The notes under the pieces: model-generated | Seen by the model: only the letters and a program-made list of their open reading frames with translations | The model's database searches: none | Told to the model about the DNA's origin: nothing | Shown: positions 24,101-32,273 of the stretch, piece after piece | Layout of the letters: every line of letters begins with the position of its first letter | Position numbering within the stretch: position 1 is the first letter of the stretch | Program-made: the position numbers and the translations under genes | Assembly (NCBI GenBank): GCA_050330055.1 | Contig: JBHJOF010000246.1 | Location: 1 to 32,273, forward strand | DNA from: JBHJOF01 sp050330055 | GTDB lineage: Bacteria > Pseudomonadota > Alphaproteobacteria > Kiloniellales > JAKSDN01 | Reading direction: 5' to 3' | DNA: 32,273 bases

Positions 24101-25381
24101 GTGGTGCGTTCATCAAACACAAAGACCGGTCTCTGCCTGGCCGCGGGCCTCGCCATCGGCGTCGCGGGCTTCGCGGCCGGCGCGCAGGCACAGACCGACA
24201 ATCTCGAGAAGCTCTCGTCCTTCAAGACCACCGGAACGCCGCTCGAGATGGAGACCATCGACCAGGGCGGCAGCCGGGCCGAGCAGCTGCGCAAGAACCT
24301 GGAGAATATCAAGCTGCCGGCCGGCTTCAGGATCGGCCTCTATGCGATCGTCCCCGACGCCCGCCACATGACCGTCGCCCCCCAGGGCACGGTGGTCTTC
24401 GCCGGCACCCGCAAGACCAAGGTCTGGTCGATCTCCGACCGCGACCGCGACCGGGTGGCGGACGAGGTCAAGGTCTTCGCGCCCTCGATCGACTTCGCGA
24501 TCCCAAACGGCGCCTGCTTCTCGAGGGACGGCTTTCTCTATATCGTCGAGCAGAACCGGGTGCTGGTCTTTCCGGCCGCCGAGTTCTTCTACGAGGGCCC
24601 GGACGTCGCCGCCTTCGTCGTAGTGCCGCAGGGCGAGCTGATCCCCGTTGACGAAGAGTCCTACAACCACACGGCGCGGGTCTGCCGCATCGGCCCGGAC
24701 GGCAAGCTCTACATCACGCTCGGGCAGCCCTTCAACGTCCCCCCGCCCGAGAAGATGGACCTCTATAGCAAGTGGGGCATCGGCGGCATCATCCGCCTCA
24801 ACACCGACGGCACCGGCCGCGAGGTCTATGCCACCGGCGTGCGCAACTCGGTCGGCATGGACTTCAACCCGGCCAATGGCGAGCTCTGGTTCACCGACAA
24901 CCAGGTCGACGGCATGGGCGACAACATCCCGCCGGGCGAGCTCAACCGCGTGACAAAGATCGGCCAGCATTTCGGCTTCCCCTGGTACGGCGGCGGCGAT
25001 ACCCGGACCCACGAGTACAAGGATTCCGAGCCGCCGGCCGACGTGATCTTCCCCGAGGTGGCGCTGGACGCGCACGCGGCCGACCTGGGCATGACCTTCT
25101 ATACGGGCCGGATGTTCCCGGCCAAGTACCGGGGCGGCATCTTCTCGGCGCAGCATGGCTCGTGGAACCGCACCACGCCGATCGGCGCGCGAGTCATGTT
25201 CACCAGCCTGAACGAAGAGGGAGGGGCGGCCGAGACCATTGTCTTCGCCGACGGCTGGCTGAACAGCGAGACCGGCGAGTATCTCGGACGGCCGGTCGAC
25301 GTAACCCAGCTTCCCGACGGCTCGATCCTGGTCTCCGACGACTACGCCGGGGCTATCTATCGCATCTGGTACGAAGGATGA
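24101..25381 (+). CDS. Secreted PQQ-type sugar/sorbosone dehydrogenase
   Basis: A 426-residue beta-propeller protein of the GSDH/sorbosone dehydrogenase family. The signal peptide covers about residues 1-30 (AAGLAIGVAGFAAGAQAQ), so it acts in the periplasm. Family motifs are LPAGFRIGLYA near 73, ATGVRNSVGMDFNPANGELWFTDN in part, GELNRVTKIGQHFGFPWYGGG in part, and a final LPDGSILVSDDYAGAIYRI. The RNS arginine corresponds to a PQQ-contacting residue in soluble glucose dehydrogenase. The substrate is unknown. It starts at GTG (24101) with GGGAGGAG 7 bp upstream. The 179-bp gap after pqqB shows no gene. The downstream cytochrome c is a likely electron acceptor. Confidence 0.85.
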   Translation: MVRSSNTKTGLCLAAGLAIGVAGFAAGAQAQTDNLEKLSSFKTTGTPLEMETIDQGGSRAEQLRKNLENIKLPAGFRIGLYAIVPDARHMTVAPQGTVVFAGTRKTKVWSISDRDRDRVADEVKVFAPSIDFAIPNGACFSRDGFLYIVEQNRVLVFPAAEFFYEGPDVAAFVVVPQGELIPVDEESYNHTARVCRIGPDGKLYITLGQPFNVPPPEKMDLYSKWGIGGIIRLNTDGTGREVYATGVRNSVGMDFNPANGELWFTDNQVDGMGDNIPPGELNRVTKIGQHFGFPWYGGGDTRTHEYKDSEPPADVIFPEVALDAHAADLGMTFYTGRMFPAKYRGGIFSAQHGSWNRTTPIGARVMFTSLNEEGGAAETIVFADGWLNSETGEYLGRPVDVTQLPDGSILVSDDYAGAIYRIWYEG

Positions 25382-25422
25382 GGCGTAGGGTCTGAGGCAC
25401 AAGACTCAACCTCGGCAGACCG

Positions 25423-25458
25423 AAAGGTGTCCCGGCATGGCCGTGCCGGGACACTTTT
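25423..25458 (+). terminator. Intrinsic terminator between dehydrogenase and cytochrome
   Basis: GGTGTCCCGGCA (25426-25437) pairs with TGCCGGGACACT (25444-25455); three A-U pairs extend the stem to 15 bp, followed by a TTTT tract. It begins 42 bp after the dehydrogenase stop and ends 26 bp before the cytochrome start. It may end the first transcript or partly attenuate expression of the cytochrome. A frame-compatible GTG at 25427 lies inside the hairpin and is not a credible start. Confidence 0.75.
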
Positions 25459-25483
25459 CCTGTGCAGACGAGAACGGGGCAAC

Positions 25484-25855
25484 ATGACTCATAGCAAGTG
25501 GCTCATCACGACGCCCGTTGCGACGCTTCTCGCCCTGGGCCTGCTGGCGCCGGCCGTGCTGGCGCCCAACGCAGGCGCGCGGGCTGCCGGCGATGTCGCC
25601 GCAGGCAAGCAGAAAGCGCAGCAGTGCGCGGTCTGCCACGGCATCGACGGCTTGGCCAAGCGGCCCGACGCGCCGCACCTGGCCGGCGAAAGCGAGCTCT
25701 ATCTGATCAAGCAGCTCAAGGCCTTCCGTTCGGGCGAGCGCCAGGACGAGATGATGTCGATCGTCGCCGCGGACCTGAGCGATCAGGACATGGCCGATCT
25801 GGCCGCCTGGTACTCGGCCATCACGGTGTCGGTCGAGCTGCCCGAGACGCCGTGA
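25484..25855 (+). CDS. Secreted c-type cytochrome (class I)
   Basis: A 123-residue periplasmic cytochrome. A signal peptide spans about residues 1-35 (hydrophobic VATLLALGLLAPAVLA); the haem is bound at C48-A-V-C51-H52, and a methionine around 90-91 (QDEMM) is the likely sixth ligand. The size and the HLAGESELYLIKQLKAFRSG stretch resemble cytochrome c4/c553 monohaem domains. It probably takes electrons from the PQQ-type dehydrogenase upstream. The ATG at 25484 is chosen because the longer frame begins inside the terminator hairpin; the RBS (ACGGGGC) is weak. Confidence 0.86.
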   Translation: MTHSKWLITTPVATLLALGLLAPAVLAPNAGARAAGDVAAGKQKAQQCAVCHGIDGLAKRPDAPHLAGESELYLIKQLKAFRSGERQDEMMSIVAADLSDQDMADLAAWYSAITVSVELPETP

Positions 25856-25987
25856 CGCCGCCGTGACCGCTGCTGTCCAGTTAAGAGTGCGCCTGCACCT
25901 TCCGTTGTCCGCTTTGTCGACGCCCCCCTCCCTATTCCTCCCCCTCAAGGGGGAAGGGGATGCTTGCGCGGCGCCTGCACTTTGGTC

Positions 25988-26055
25988 GCCTCCCCCCTCG
26001 AGGGGGAGGCGGCGCGCAGCGCCGGAGGGGGGCTGGCGCGAAGCGCCCAAAGAGC
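25988..26055. repeat. Dispersed palindromic repeat, copy 2
   Basis: Nearly identical to 52-117, with the same two hairpins (GCCTCCCCC with GGGGGAGGC, and GGCGC/GCGCC arms). A shorter, related CCTCCCCCTCAAGGGGGAAG palindrome precedes it at about 25936. Together they fill most of the 300-bp gap between the cytochrome and the iminopeptidase. Confidence 0.8.
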
Positions 26056-26155
26056 ACGGAATAGCGAGGCTCTGTCGTGCCGCAATGGTCTCTATACCAA
26101 ATGCAACGAGGCTCTGCGGCAGATCGCCGACAGCCCCACCAGGCAGCCGTCCGCA

Positions 26156-27100
26156 GTGACCGCTTACGACACGCGAAGGCTCCAGGTCGGCGACGGGCAC
26201 AGTCTCTATATCGAGCAGAGCGGAGATCCGGGCGGCGTCCCGGCGGTCTTCCTGCACGGCGGGCCGGGCAGCGGTTGCCAGGCCGGCCAGCGCCGCCTGT
26301 TCGACGGCAAGCGCTTCCGCGTCATTCTGTTCGACCAGCGCGGCGCCGGCCGCAGCACGCCCAAGCGCAGCCTGGAGCACAACACGACGCAGCACCTTGT
26401 CGCCGACCTGGAGCAGCTGCGCGAGGCGCTCGGCATCGAGCGCTGGATGCTGGTCGGAGGCTCCTGGGGCGCGCTGCTGGCGATCGCCTACGCCGAGGCG
26501 CACCCGGAGCGCGTCAGCGCGATCGCCCTGCGCGCGCTCTTCCTCGGCAGCGCCGCCGAGATCGACTGGGCCTTCATCGAAGGGCCGCGCATGTTCCGAC
26601 CCGAGCTGTGGCGAGCCTTCGTCGGCCTGCTGCCGACGGAGGAGCGGAGCGACCCGCTGGCCGCCTACGGCCGCCGCCTGGCCGATCCCGGCGCCGCCGT
26701 GCACGGCCCTGCAGCCTGGGCCTGGCACGACTACGAGCGCGCACTCTCCGAGCTGCAGCCGGCCACGCCGCGCCTGCCGGAGAGCCTGTCACAGCCGCCC
26801 AAGTCGAACAGCCTGCCCAACACGCCCTTCTTCGAGGCGCACTACATCCGCCGCGGCTTCTTTCTCGAGCCAGAGCAGCTTCTGACCGAAGCCGTGCGCC
26901 TTGCCGGCATTCCGGGCATCATCGTGCAGGGCCGCTACGACCTGCTCTGCCCGCCGGTCACGGCACAGCGTCTCGCCGCGCGCTGGCCCGACGCTCAACT
27001 CCGTATCATCGAAGGCGCCGGCCACGCCGTCACCGAGCCGGGCATCGCCCCGGCCCTCAAGTCTGCGATCGCGGAGCTGGGAGGCATCGTCGGCAGATAG
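26156..27100 (+). CDS. pip: Proline iminopeptidase family alpha/beta hydrolase
   Basis: A 314-residue serine hydrolase of the S33 family, removing N-terminal proline from peptides in the cytoplasm. It has the oxyanion motif HGGPGSG (34-40), FDQRGAGRSTP near 59-69, nucleophile S103 in GGSWGALLA, D262 in GRYDLLCPP and H290 in GAGHAV. Length matches the usual 310-320. The start at GTG 26156 is chosen because family members begin a few residues before YDTRRLQVGDG; the frame is open further upstream only through the repeat at 25988-26055. The RBS is weak. It stands alone and converges with the isochorismatase gene across a long hairpin. Confidence 0.87.
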   Translation: MTAYDTRRLQVGDGHSLYIEQSGDPGGVPAVFLHGGPGSGCQAGQRRLFDGKRFRVILFDQRGAGRSTPKRSLEHNTTQHLVADLEQLREALGIERWMLVGGSWGALLAIAYAEAHPERVSAIALRALFLGSAAEIDWAFIEGPRMFRPELWRAFVGLLPTEERSDPLAAYGRRLADPGAAVHGPAAWAWHDYERALSELQPATPRLPESLSQPPKSNSLPNTPFFEAHYIRRGFFLEPEQLLTEAVRLAGIPGIIVQGRYDLLCPPVTAQRLAARWPDAQLRIIEGAGHAVTEPGIAPALKSAIAELGGIVGR

Positions 27101-27123
27101 GTTTCCCTCGCGCTGCCGCGCGC

Positions 27124-27279
27124 CACCCTCACCCTCCCAACGCTTTGCGCTGGGGCCCTCCCTCTCCCCTCCAGGGAGAGGGGAACAAACTGGCGCCTTT
27201 GTTTTCCCTCTCCCTGGAGGGGAGAGGGAGGGGCCCCAATGGACCACGGGGCGCGTCAGCGCGTGGGAGGGTGAGGGTG
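27124..27279. repeat. 156-bp long-palindrome element
   Basis: The outer inverted repeats are CACCCTCACCCTCCCA (27124-27139) and TGGGAGGGTGAGGGTG (27264-27279). A second, almost perfect inverted repeat of about 38 bp (27150-27188 facing 27200-27238, beginning TGGGGCC and containing CTCCAGGGAGAGGG) lies inside them. Folded, it makes one very long hairpin. It is non-coding, lies between convergent genes, and could stop transcription from both sides, although the family looks like a mobile palindromic repeat. Confidence 0.75.
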
Positions 27280-27325
27280 ACGATGAAGAATCGTTGGTTG
27301 GTGATGGAATGACGCTGCCGGCCGG

Positions 27326-28000
27326 TCACGCCACCTTCTCCCGCTTGCCGCCGAAGACCTTGCCGATCTCGGCGATCAGCGCGTCGGTGCTGCGCTGGCG
27401 GCAGTAGCCCTTGATGGCGCGCAGCGTGTTGTCGTGGCGCTGCTGCGTGTAGGTGGCGCAGGCATCGGGCACCAGGGTGACGAGATAGCCCAGGTCGCAG
27501 GCGTCGCGCACCGCCGACTCGACGCACTGGTCGGTGACGACGCCGCAGAGGACCAGCTGGCGCACTCCAAGATTGCGCAGCACGTAGTCGATATTGGTCG
27601 AGATGAAGACCGAGGACGAGGTCTTGGGAATGACGATCTCGTCGCCCTGCGGCGCAATCGCGTCGATCACCTTGCCGTCCCACGAGCCCCTGGGCACGTT
27701 GAAGCCGCTGATCTTGTAGTCCAGGCTGCGGTCGCGGCCGTCCAGGGTCAGGCTCTCGATGGTGGTATAGAGCACCTCGATGCCGGCGCGGCGGCAGGCC
27801 GCCTGCAGGCGCTGCATGTTCGGCACCGCGGTCCCTTCCAGCCGCGCGAAGTAGTAGCCCAGCTTCTCCTGGAAGGCGGCCTGGTCCAGCTCCTTGAACT
27901 CGCCGCCGTCGCGGTGGGCGCAATAGTTCTGCACGTCGATGAACAGCAGCGCGCTCTGCCCCTGCTGCAGCGGCACCTCGCGGCTCAAGGTCTCGCTCAT
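27326..28000 (-). CDS. Isochorismatase-family cysteine hydrolase
   Basis: A 224-residue cytoplasmic hydrolase of the isochorismatase/nicotinamidase fold. The catalytic triad is visible as D22 (FIDVQN), K126 (IPKTSSS) and C159 (GVVTDQCVESAVRDA). Substrates of this family include ureidoacrylate, N-carbamoylsarcosine, nicotinamide and other amides; none can be assigned here. The ATG at 28000 is preceded by GGAGAGCGGGAG on its strand. It is divergent from the N-formylglutamate amidohydrolase gene (110-bp gap), so the two may share a regulatory region, although no operator is obvious. Confidence 0.87.
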   Translation of the reverse strand: MSETLSREVPLQQGQSALLFIDVQNYCAHRDGGEFKELDQAAFQEKLGYYFARLEGTAVPNMQRLQAACRRAGIEVLYTTIESLTLDGRDRSLDYKISGFNVPRGSWDGKVIDAIAPQGDEIVIPKTSSSVFISTNIDYVLRNLGVRQLVLCGVVTDQCVESAVRDACDLGYLVTLVPDACATYTQQRHDNTLRAIKGYCRQRSTDALIAEIGKVFGGKREKVA

Positions 28001-28110
28001 CTCCCGCTCTCCTCGATCTCCCCTTCCGAGGGGCTGGACAGCCCGGCCCGGCCGGACTAGTGACCACGGTCGGAGACGAGACTAGCCGACCGCCAGGCGC
28101 AAGGCGAGCC

Positions 28111-28905
<795 letters not shown>

Positions 28906-28987
28906 TGCTGGCGGATACAGCGTGTCGAAGGGGTGCCAGCAAGAGCAGGGATTGGCCTGGCGTTGCCAATCGGGGGGATCGAGCGAC

Positions 28988-30301
28988 ATGAACCGCGAAG
29001 CCTTGATCATGGTCTGCACCAGCGACATCGCCGGGCAGGTGCGCGGCAAGGGCTTTCCGGCGCAGGATCTCAAGTCGCGCATGACGAGCGGCATCGGCTG
29101 GACGCCGACCAACCTCATGATCACGGCCTTCGGTCCGATTGCGCCCAGCCCCTGGGGCGCGCTCGACGATCTCATCCTGCTGCCTGACCCGACGACTGAG
29201 GCGCACGTCGACTTCGGAGACGGCTCGCCGCCCGAACACTTCTTCCTTGGCGATATCCTGACCCTGGACGGCCAGCCCTGGGACTGCTGCGGGCGCAGCT
29301 TCCTGAAAGCGGCGCTGGCCGAGCTCGAAGGTCACGGGCTGGGCCTCTTCGCCGCCTTCGAGCACGAGCTCTACTACGACGGCGCGCTCGAGCGCATCGG
29401 CTCCGGCTACAATCTTGATTCGATTCGTCGCCAGGGCGCCTTCGCCGAGAGCTTCCTGCATGCCCTGATTGCAGCCCGTCTGGAGCCCGACTCCTTCCTG
29501 CCGGAGTACGGCCCACGCCAGTACGAGGTGACCTGCCGCCCGGCGATCGGCGTCACGGCAGCCGACCGCGCCGTGATCCTGCGCGAGCTGGCGCGCGCCA
29601 CCGCGATCCGGCTCGGCCAGCGGGTCAGCTTCGCCCCCATGGTGCGGCCCGACGGCGGCGTCGGCAACGGGCTGCACATCCACATGAGCCTGCGCGACCT
29701 GAACGGCCGGCCGGTCACCTACGACCCCGACTCGCCCAGCGGGCTCAGCGAGCCGGCCGGGCGCTTCGTCGCCGGCATCCTGCGCCACATGCCGGCGCTC
29801 TGCGCCTTCACCGCACCGTCGGTGGTGTCCTACGCGCGTCTGGTGCCGCACAAGTGGAGCGCCGCCTACAACAACCTGGGCACCCGCGACCGCGAGGCCG
29901 GGGTGCGGATCTGCCCGCTCAACCCGCGAGCCGGCACCGACGCGGCCGAGCAGTTCAACTTCGAGTACCGCGCCGCCGATTCGACGGCCAGCCCCTATGT
30001 CGCGCTTGGCGTGCTGGTGCGGGCCGGGCTCGAGGGCCTGAAGGCGAAGCTGCCGGCCCCGCCGGACACACCCAATGTGCCAGGTGATCTCGACGACGCG
30101 GCCTGGGCCAAGCGCGGCATCGTCCGCCTGCCGCAGTCACTCGGCACCGCGCTCGACGCCTTGGAGGCCGATACTGCGGCGCGCGCCTGGCTGCCGCCTG
30201 CCTTCCTCGACGCCTACCTGCGCTACAAGCGCTTCGAGATCGGCCTGATGGAAGGCCTCAGCCTCGACGAGCTCTGCGCCAGGTACAGCGAGGCCTATTA
30301 G
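28988..30301 (+). CDS. Glutamine synthetase family ligase (PuuA-like)
   Basis: A 437-residue ATP-dependent ligase. Metal and substrate residues of the family are visible: E125 and E127 (FEHE), E173 (PEYGP), E180 (QYE), H230 (GNGLHIHMSL), E326 and R328 (FNFEYRAADS). It lacks the Tyr adenylylation loop of GlnA and resembles gamma-glutamylpolyamine and other gamma-glutamyl-amine synthetases, which glutamylate putrescine or other amines in catabolism. The neighbours (aldehyde dehydrogenase of the PuuC type, FGase-like hydrolase) agree with that. The amine is unknown. The ATG at 28988 was chosen over an upstream in-frame start at 28922 because family members begin here; the RBS is weak. Confidence 0.85.
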   Translation: MNREALIMVCTSDIAGQVRGKGFPAQDLKSRMTSGIGWTPTNLMITAFGPIAPSPWGALDDLILLPDPTTEAHVDFGDGSPPEHFFLGDILTLDGQPWDCCGRSFLKAALAELEGHGLGLFAAFEHELYYDGALERIGSGYNLDSIRRQGAFAESFLHALIAARLEPDSFLPEYGPRQYEVTCRPAIGVTAADRAVILRELARATAIRLGQRVSFAPMVRPDGGVGNGLHIHMSLRDLNGRPVTYDPDSPSGLSEPAGRFVAGILRHMPALCAFTAPSVVSYARLVPHKWSAAYNNLGTRDREAGVRICPLNPRAGTDAAEQFNFEYRAADSTASPYVALGVLVRAGLEGLKAKLPAPPDTPNVPGDLDDAAWAKRGIVRLPQSLGTALDALEADTAARAWLPPAFLDAYLRYKRFEIGLMEGLSLDELCARYSEAY

Positions 30302-30310
30302 CCGCCGTCA

Positions 30311-30367
30311 GCGAAAAAGGGGTCTCGAAAAAGGGGTCTGACCCCTTTTTCGTGACCCCTTTTTCGC
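30311..30367. terminator. Bidirectional terminator, 57-bp nested palindrome
   Basis: Two direct copies of CGAAAAAGGGGTC (30312-30324, 30326-30338) are followed by two copies of its reverse complement (30340-30352, 30354-30366), with single-T spacers. The whole is a near-perfect palindrome centred on 30339, with 27 of 28 pairs, and each half-palindrome also forms its own hairpin. T-tracts lie on both sides, so it can terminate both the GS-like gene (stop 30301) and the convergent aldehyde dehydrogenase gene (stop 30372). Confidence 0.8.
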
Positions 30368-30371
30368 CGCC

Positions 30372-31868
30372 TCAGTGCAGCTGCACCCAGGTGGTCTTGA
30401 GGTCGCAGTACTTCTCCATGGCGTGGATCGACTTGTCGCGGCCGAAGCCGGACTGCTTGAAGCCGCCGAAGGGCACCGTCATGTCGCCGGCGTCGAAGCA
30501 ATTGATCCAGACCGAGCCGGCGCGCAGCGCGCGGGCGGTCTTGTGCGCCTTGTTGATGTCGCGGGTCCAGATCGCGGCGGCCAGGCCGTAGATCGTGTCG
30601 TTGCCGATCCTGATCGCCTCGTCCAGGCTCTTGAAGGTGATGGTCGAGAGCACCGGACCGAAGATTTCCTCGCGGGCGATGGTCATCCTGTTGCTGACGC
30701 CGTCGAACACTGTCGGCTCGACAAAGTAGCCGCCCGAGCTGACCCGGGTACGCTTGCCGCCGAGCAAGAGCTTCGCGCCCTCCTGCCGGCCCTTGTCGAT
30801 GTAGGTGAGGATGCGCTTCATCTGGGTCTCGTCGACGATGGCGCCCATCTGGGTCTTGTCGTCGAGCGGGTCGCCGACCCTGAGCTTGCGGCCGATCGCC
30901 GTGATGCGCTCGAGCACCTGATCCTTGACCGGCTCCTCGACCAGCAGGCGCGAGCCGGCGTTGCAGACCTCGCCCTGGTTGAAGAAGATGCCCCAGGCGG
31001 CCGCCGTCGCCGCCGCCTCGATGTCGCTGTCGGCCAGGATGATGTGCGGCGTCTTGCCGCCGCATTCCAGGCCGACCCGCTTCATGTTCGATTCGCCTGA
31101 ATAGCGCAGGAAGTACTTGCCGACCTCGGCCGAGCCGGTGAAGGCGACGCAGTCGACGTCCTTGTGACGGCCGAGCGCCTGGCCGGCGGTCTCGCCGAAG
31201 CCGGGCAGCACGTTGAACACGCCGTCCGGGATGCCGGCCCCGGCGGCCAGCTCGGCGATGCGGATCGCGGTCAGCGGCGACTGCTCGGCCGGCTTCAGGA
31301 TCATCGAGTTGCCGGTCGCCAGCACCGGGCCGATCTTCCAGGCCGCCATCAGCAGCGGGAAGTTCCAGGGAACCACCGCCGCCACCACGCCGAGCGGCTC
31401 GCGCGTGATCATGGCAATCGCGTCGCGCGCGGTCGGCGCGATCTCGTCGTAGAGCTTGTCGATCGCCTCGGCGTGCCAGCGGATGCAGTTGGCCGAGCCC
31501 GGGATGTCGATTGAGCGGCTGTCGCGGATCGGTTTGCCCATGTCCTGGCTCTCGAGCTGGGCCAGCTCGTCGCGGTGCTGCTCGATCAGCTCGGCGAACC
31601 TGATGAGCACGCGCTTGCGCTTGGCCGGCGCAAGCTCGCGCCAGCGGCCGTCGTCGAAGGCCTTGCGCGCCGACTTGACGGCGCGGTTCACGTCCTCCTT
31701 GTCGCAGGCCGCCACCTTGCCCAGCAGCTCCCCGGTCGCCGGGTTGATGCAGTCGAAGGTCTCGCCCGACGCCGCATCGACGTACTGTCCATTGATGAAG
31801 GCCTTGGTTTGAAGCTTGGCGCGGCGCTTCGCCGGCTTGCGCGCTTCACTGGTCGCTGCAACCGCCAT
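30372..31868 (-). CDS. Aldehyde dehydrogenase, PuuC-like
   Basis: A 498-residue NAD(P)-dependent aldehyde dehydrogenase. Catalytic and cofactor residues fall at N169 (PWNFP), K192 (LKPAE), E268 (LECGG) and C302 (GEVCNAG), the classical ALDH numbering. Regions such as the C-terminal DGDMTVPFGG-like AGDMTVPFGGFKQSGFGRD closely resemble E. coli PuuC, which oxidises gamma-glutamyl-gamma-aminobutyraldehyde. Betaine-aldehyde or other aldehydes remain possible. The first about 18 residues are a basic, Ala/Lys/Arg-rich extension. The ATG at 31868 has AGGAGATG on its strand about 6 bp upstream. It converges with the PuuA-like gene, so they are not co-transcribed. Confidence 0.9.
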   Translation of the reverse strand: MAVAATSEARKPAKRRAKLQTKAFINGQYVDAASGETFDCINPATGELLGKVAACDKEDVNRAVKSARKAFDDGRWRELAPAKRKRVLIRFAELIEQHRDELAQLESQDMGKPIRDSRSIDIPGSANCIRWHAEAIDKLYDEIAPTARDAIAMITREPLGVVAAVVPWNFPLLMAAWKIGPVLATGNSMILKPAEQSPLTAIRIAELAAGAGIPDGVFNVLPGFGETAGQALGRHKDVDCVAFTGSAEVGKYFLRYSGESNMKRVGLECGGKTPHIILADSDIEAAATAAAWGIFFNQGEVCNAGSRLLVEEPVKDQVLERITAIGRKLRVGDPLDDKTQMGAIVDETQMKRILTYIDKGRQEGAKLLLGGKRTRVSSGGYFVEPTVFDGVSNRMTIAREEIFGPVLSTITFKSLDEAIRIGNDTIYGLAAAIWTRDINKAHKTARALRAGSVWINCFDAGDMTVPFGGFKQSGFGRDKSIHAMEKYCDLKTTWVQLH

Positions 31869-31998
31869 GGGTCATCTCCTCTCGTCTCGCATTGGCTTTG
31901 CGGGCTGGATTGGCTCACCAAGTACTATGAGCCACTGCGGCGCGGCGCAGGTTTGACGGATTCTCATGCCAGCCGCGCACGCCCTGCAACTCCCACCA

Positions 31999-32113
31999 TT
32001 TGTCATGCCCGGACTTGACCCGCCTGCGGGGCCGAAGCCCCTTCGGCGCGGCGAAGGCCCGGCTATCCAGGAAACAGTGGCAACAAACTCTGGACGCCCG
32101 GATCAAGTCCCAT
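31999..32113. repeat. GTCATGCCCGGACTTGACC-type dispersed repeat pair
   Basis: TTTGTCATGCCCGGACTTGA (from 31999) faces an inverted partner (CGCCCGGATCAAGTCC, near 32095-32110) around a hairpin-rich middle (GGGGCCGAAGCCCC). The left half resembles the ends of the element at 4919-5283. The gap 31869-31998 shows no gene. Confidence 0.65.
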
Positions 32114-32273
32114 AGGCGCTAAGTTAAGTCGCCGACCGCATGAAATCGCTTCAATGTCATTCCCGCGAAAGCGGGAATCCATGGTTGGGAGCCCCGTCGC
32201 TTGCCCTGGACCCCCGCTTTCGCGGGGGTGACAATCGAGGAACTGCCACCAAGACGCTCCTAACTTAGCGCCT
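32114..32273. repeat. TIR-bounded element containing a TTCCCGCGAAAGCGGGAA repeat
   Basis: AGGCGCTAAGTTA (32114-32126) and TAACTTAGCGCCT (32261-32273) form a perfect 13-bp inverted repeat; the right end coincides with the window edge, so the element may continue. Inside, at 32155-32233, two inverted palindromes (TTCCCGCGAAAGCGGGAA and CCCCCGCTTTCGCGGGGG) with outer TGTCA/TGACA make a REPIN-like pair of a kind widespread in proteobacteria. No coding sequence. Confidence 0.65.

Noticed and set aside
24113..25402. 429-codon minus-strand frame opposite the dehydrogenase
   Set aside because: Shadow of the signal-peptide-bearing beta-propeller protein on the plus strand.
25964..26155. N-terminal extension of the iminopeptidase
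   Set aside because: The extra residues are translated from the dispersed repeat at 25988-26055; the family N-terminus begins at the GTG at 26156.

Overview
The window is GC-rich DNA with dense, short-spaced genes and no RNA gene, phage gene or transposase that I can see. Gene content points to an alphaproteobacterium, probably of the Rhodospirillales type. The pointers are the DUF2849/DUF934/sulfite reductase/CysH order, a SAM-II class leader, an APS-type CysH, PuuA/PuuC-like amine genes, and dispersed palindromic repeats of the kind common in that class. This placement is inference from gene order and family knowledge, not from a search.

Layout. 1-4.9 kb: an iron-sulfur flavin oxidoreductase of the trimethylamine/N-methylproline demethylase type, two hemerythrin-domain genes on the minus strand, and a divergent class III aminotransferase. 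A perfect FNR/Anr-type box lies between the hemerythrin pair and the aminotransferase. 4.9-9.4 kb: a MITE-like palindromic element, a TTC38-like TPR gene (minus), a divergent agmatinase-family ureohydrolase, and a secreted DUF2147 protein, with dispersed repeats between them. 9.4-14.05 kb: two MFS transporters, an amidase and a small orphan gene. 14.05-19.4 kb: the assimilatory sulfate/sulfite operon, with split siroheme synthase (precorrin-2 dehydrogenase/ferrochelatase, then SUMT), DUF2849, sulfite reductase hemoprotein, DUF934 and CysH. 19.5-22.7 kb: minus-strand SNase-like nuclease, type II NADH dehydrogenase and an EamA transporter. 23-25.9 kb: an orphan PqqB-like protein, a secreted PQQ-type sugar/sorbosone dehydrogenase and a c-type cytochrome. 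26.1-31.9 kb: proline iminopeptidase, isochorismatase-like hydrolase, N-formylglutamate amidohydrolase family protein, glutamine synthetase family (PuuA-like) and aldehyde dehydrogenase (PuuC-like). The right edge holds repeats.

The most interesting region is the 340-bp leader of the sulfur operon (about 14205-14557). In order it holds a sigma70-like promoter, a SAM-II riboswitch whose pseudoknot strand can alternatively pair with the stem of an intrinsic terminator, and a second SAM-II-like motif. These are followed by a 29-codon ORF with a strong Shine-Dalgarno whose stop codon overlaps the GTG start of the siroheme gene. Together they suggest layered SAM feedback (transcription termination, then perhaps translation) on siroheme and sulfite reduction rather than on the methionine genes usually under SAM-II control.

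Other notable points are the apparent amber truncation of the aminotransferase, the loss of two of the three zinc cysteines in the PqqB-like protein, and several short non-coding elements with terminal inverted repeats, one of which supplies the stop codon of the nuclease gene. All functional statements are from reading motifs and context; no database search was possible.
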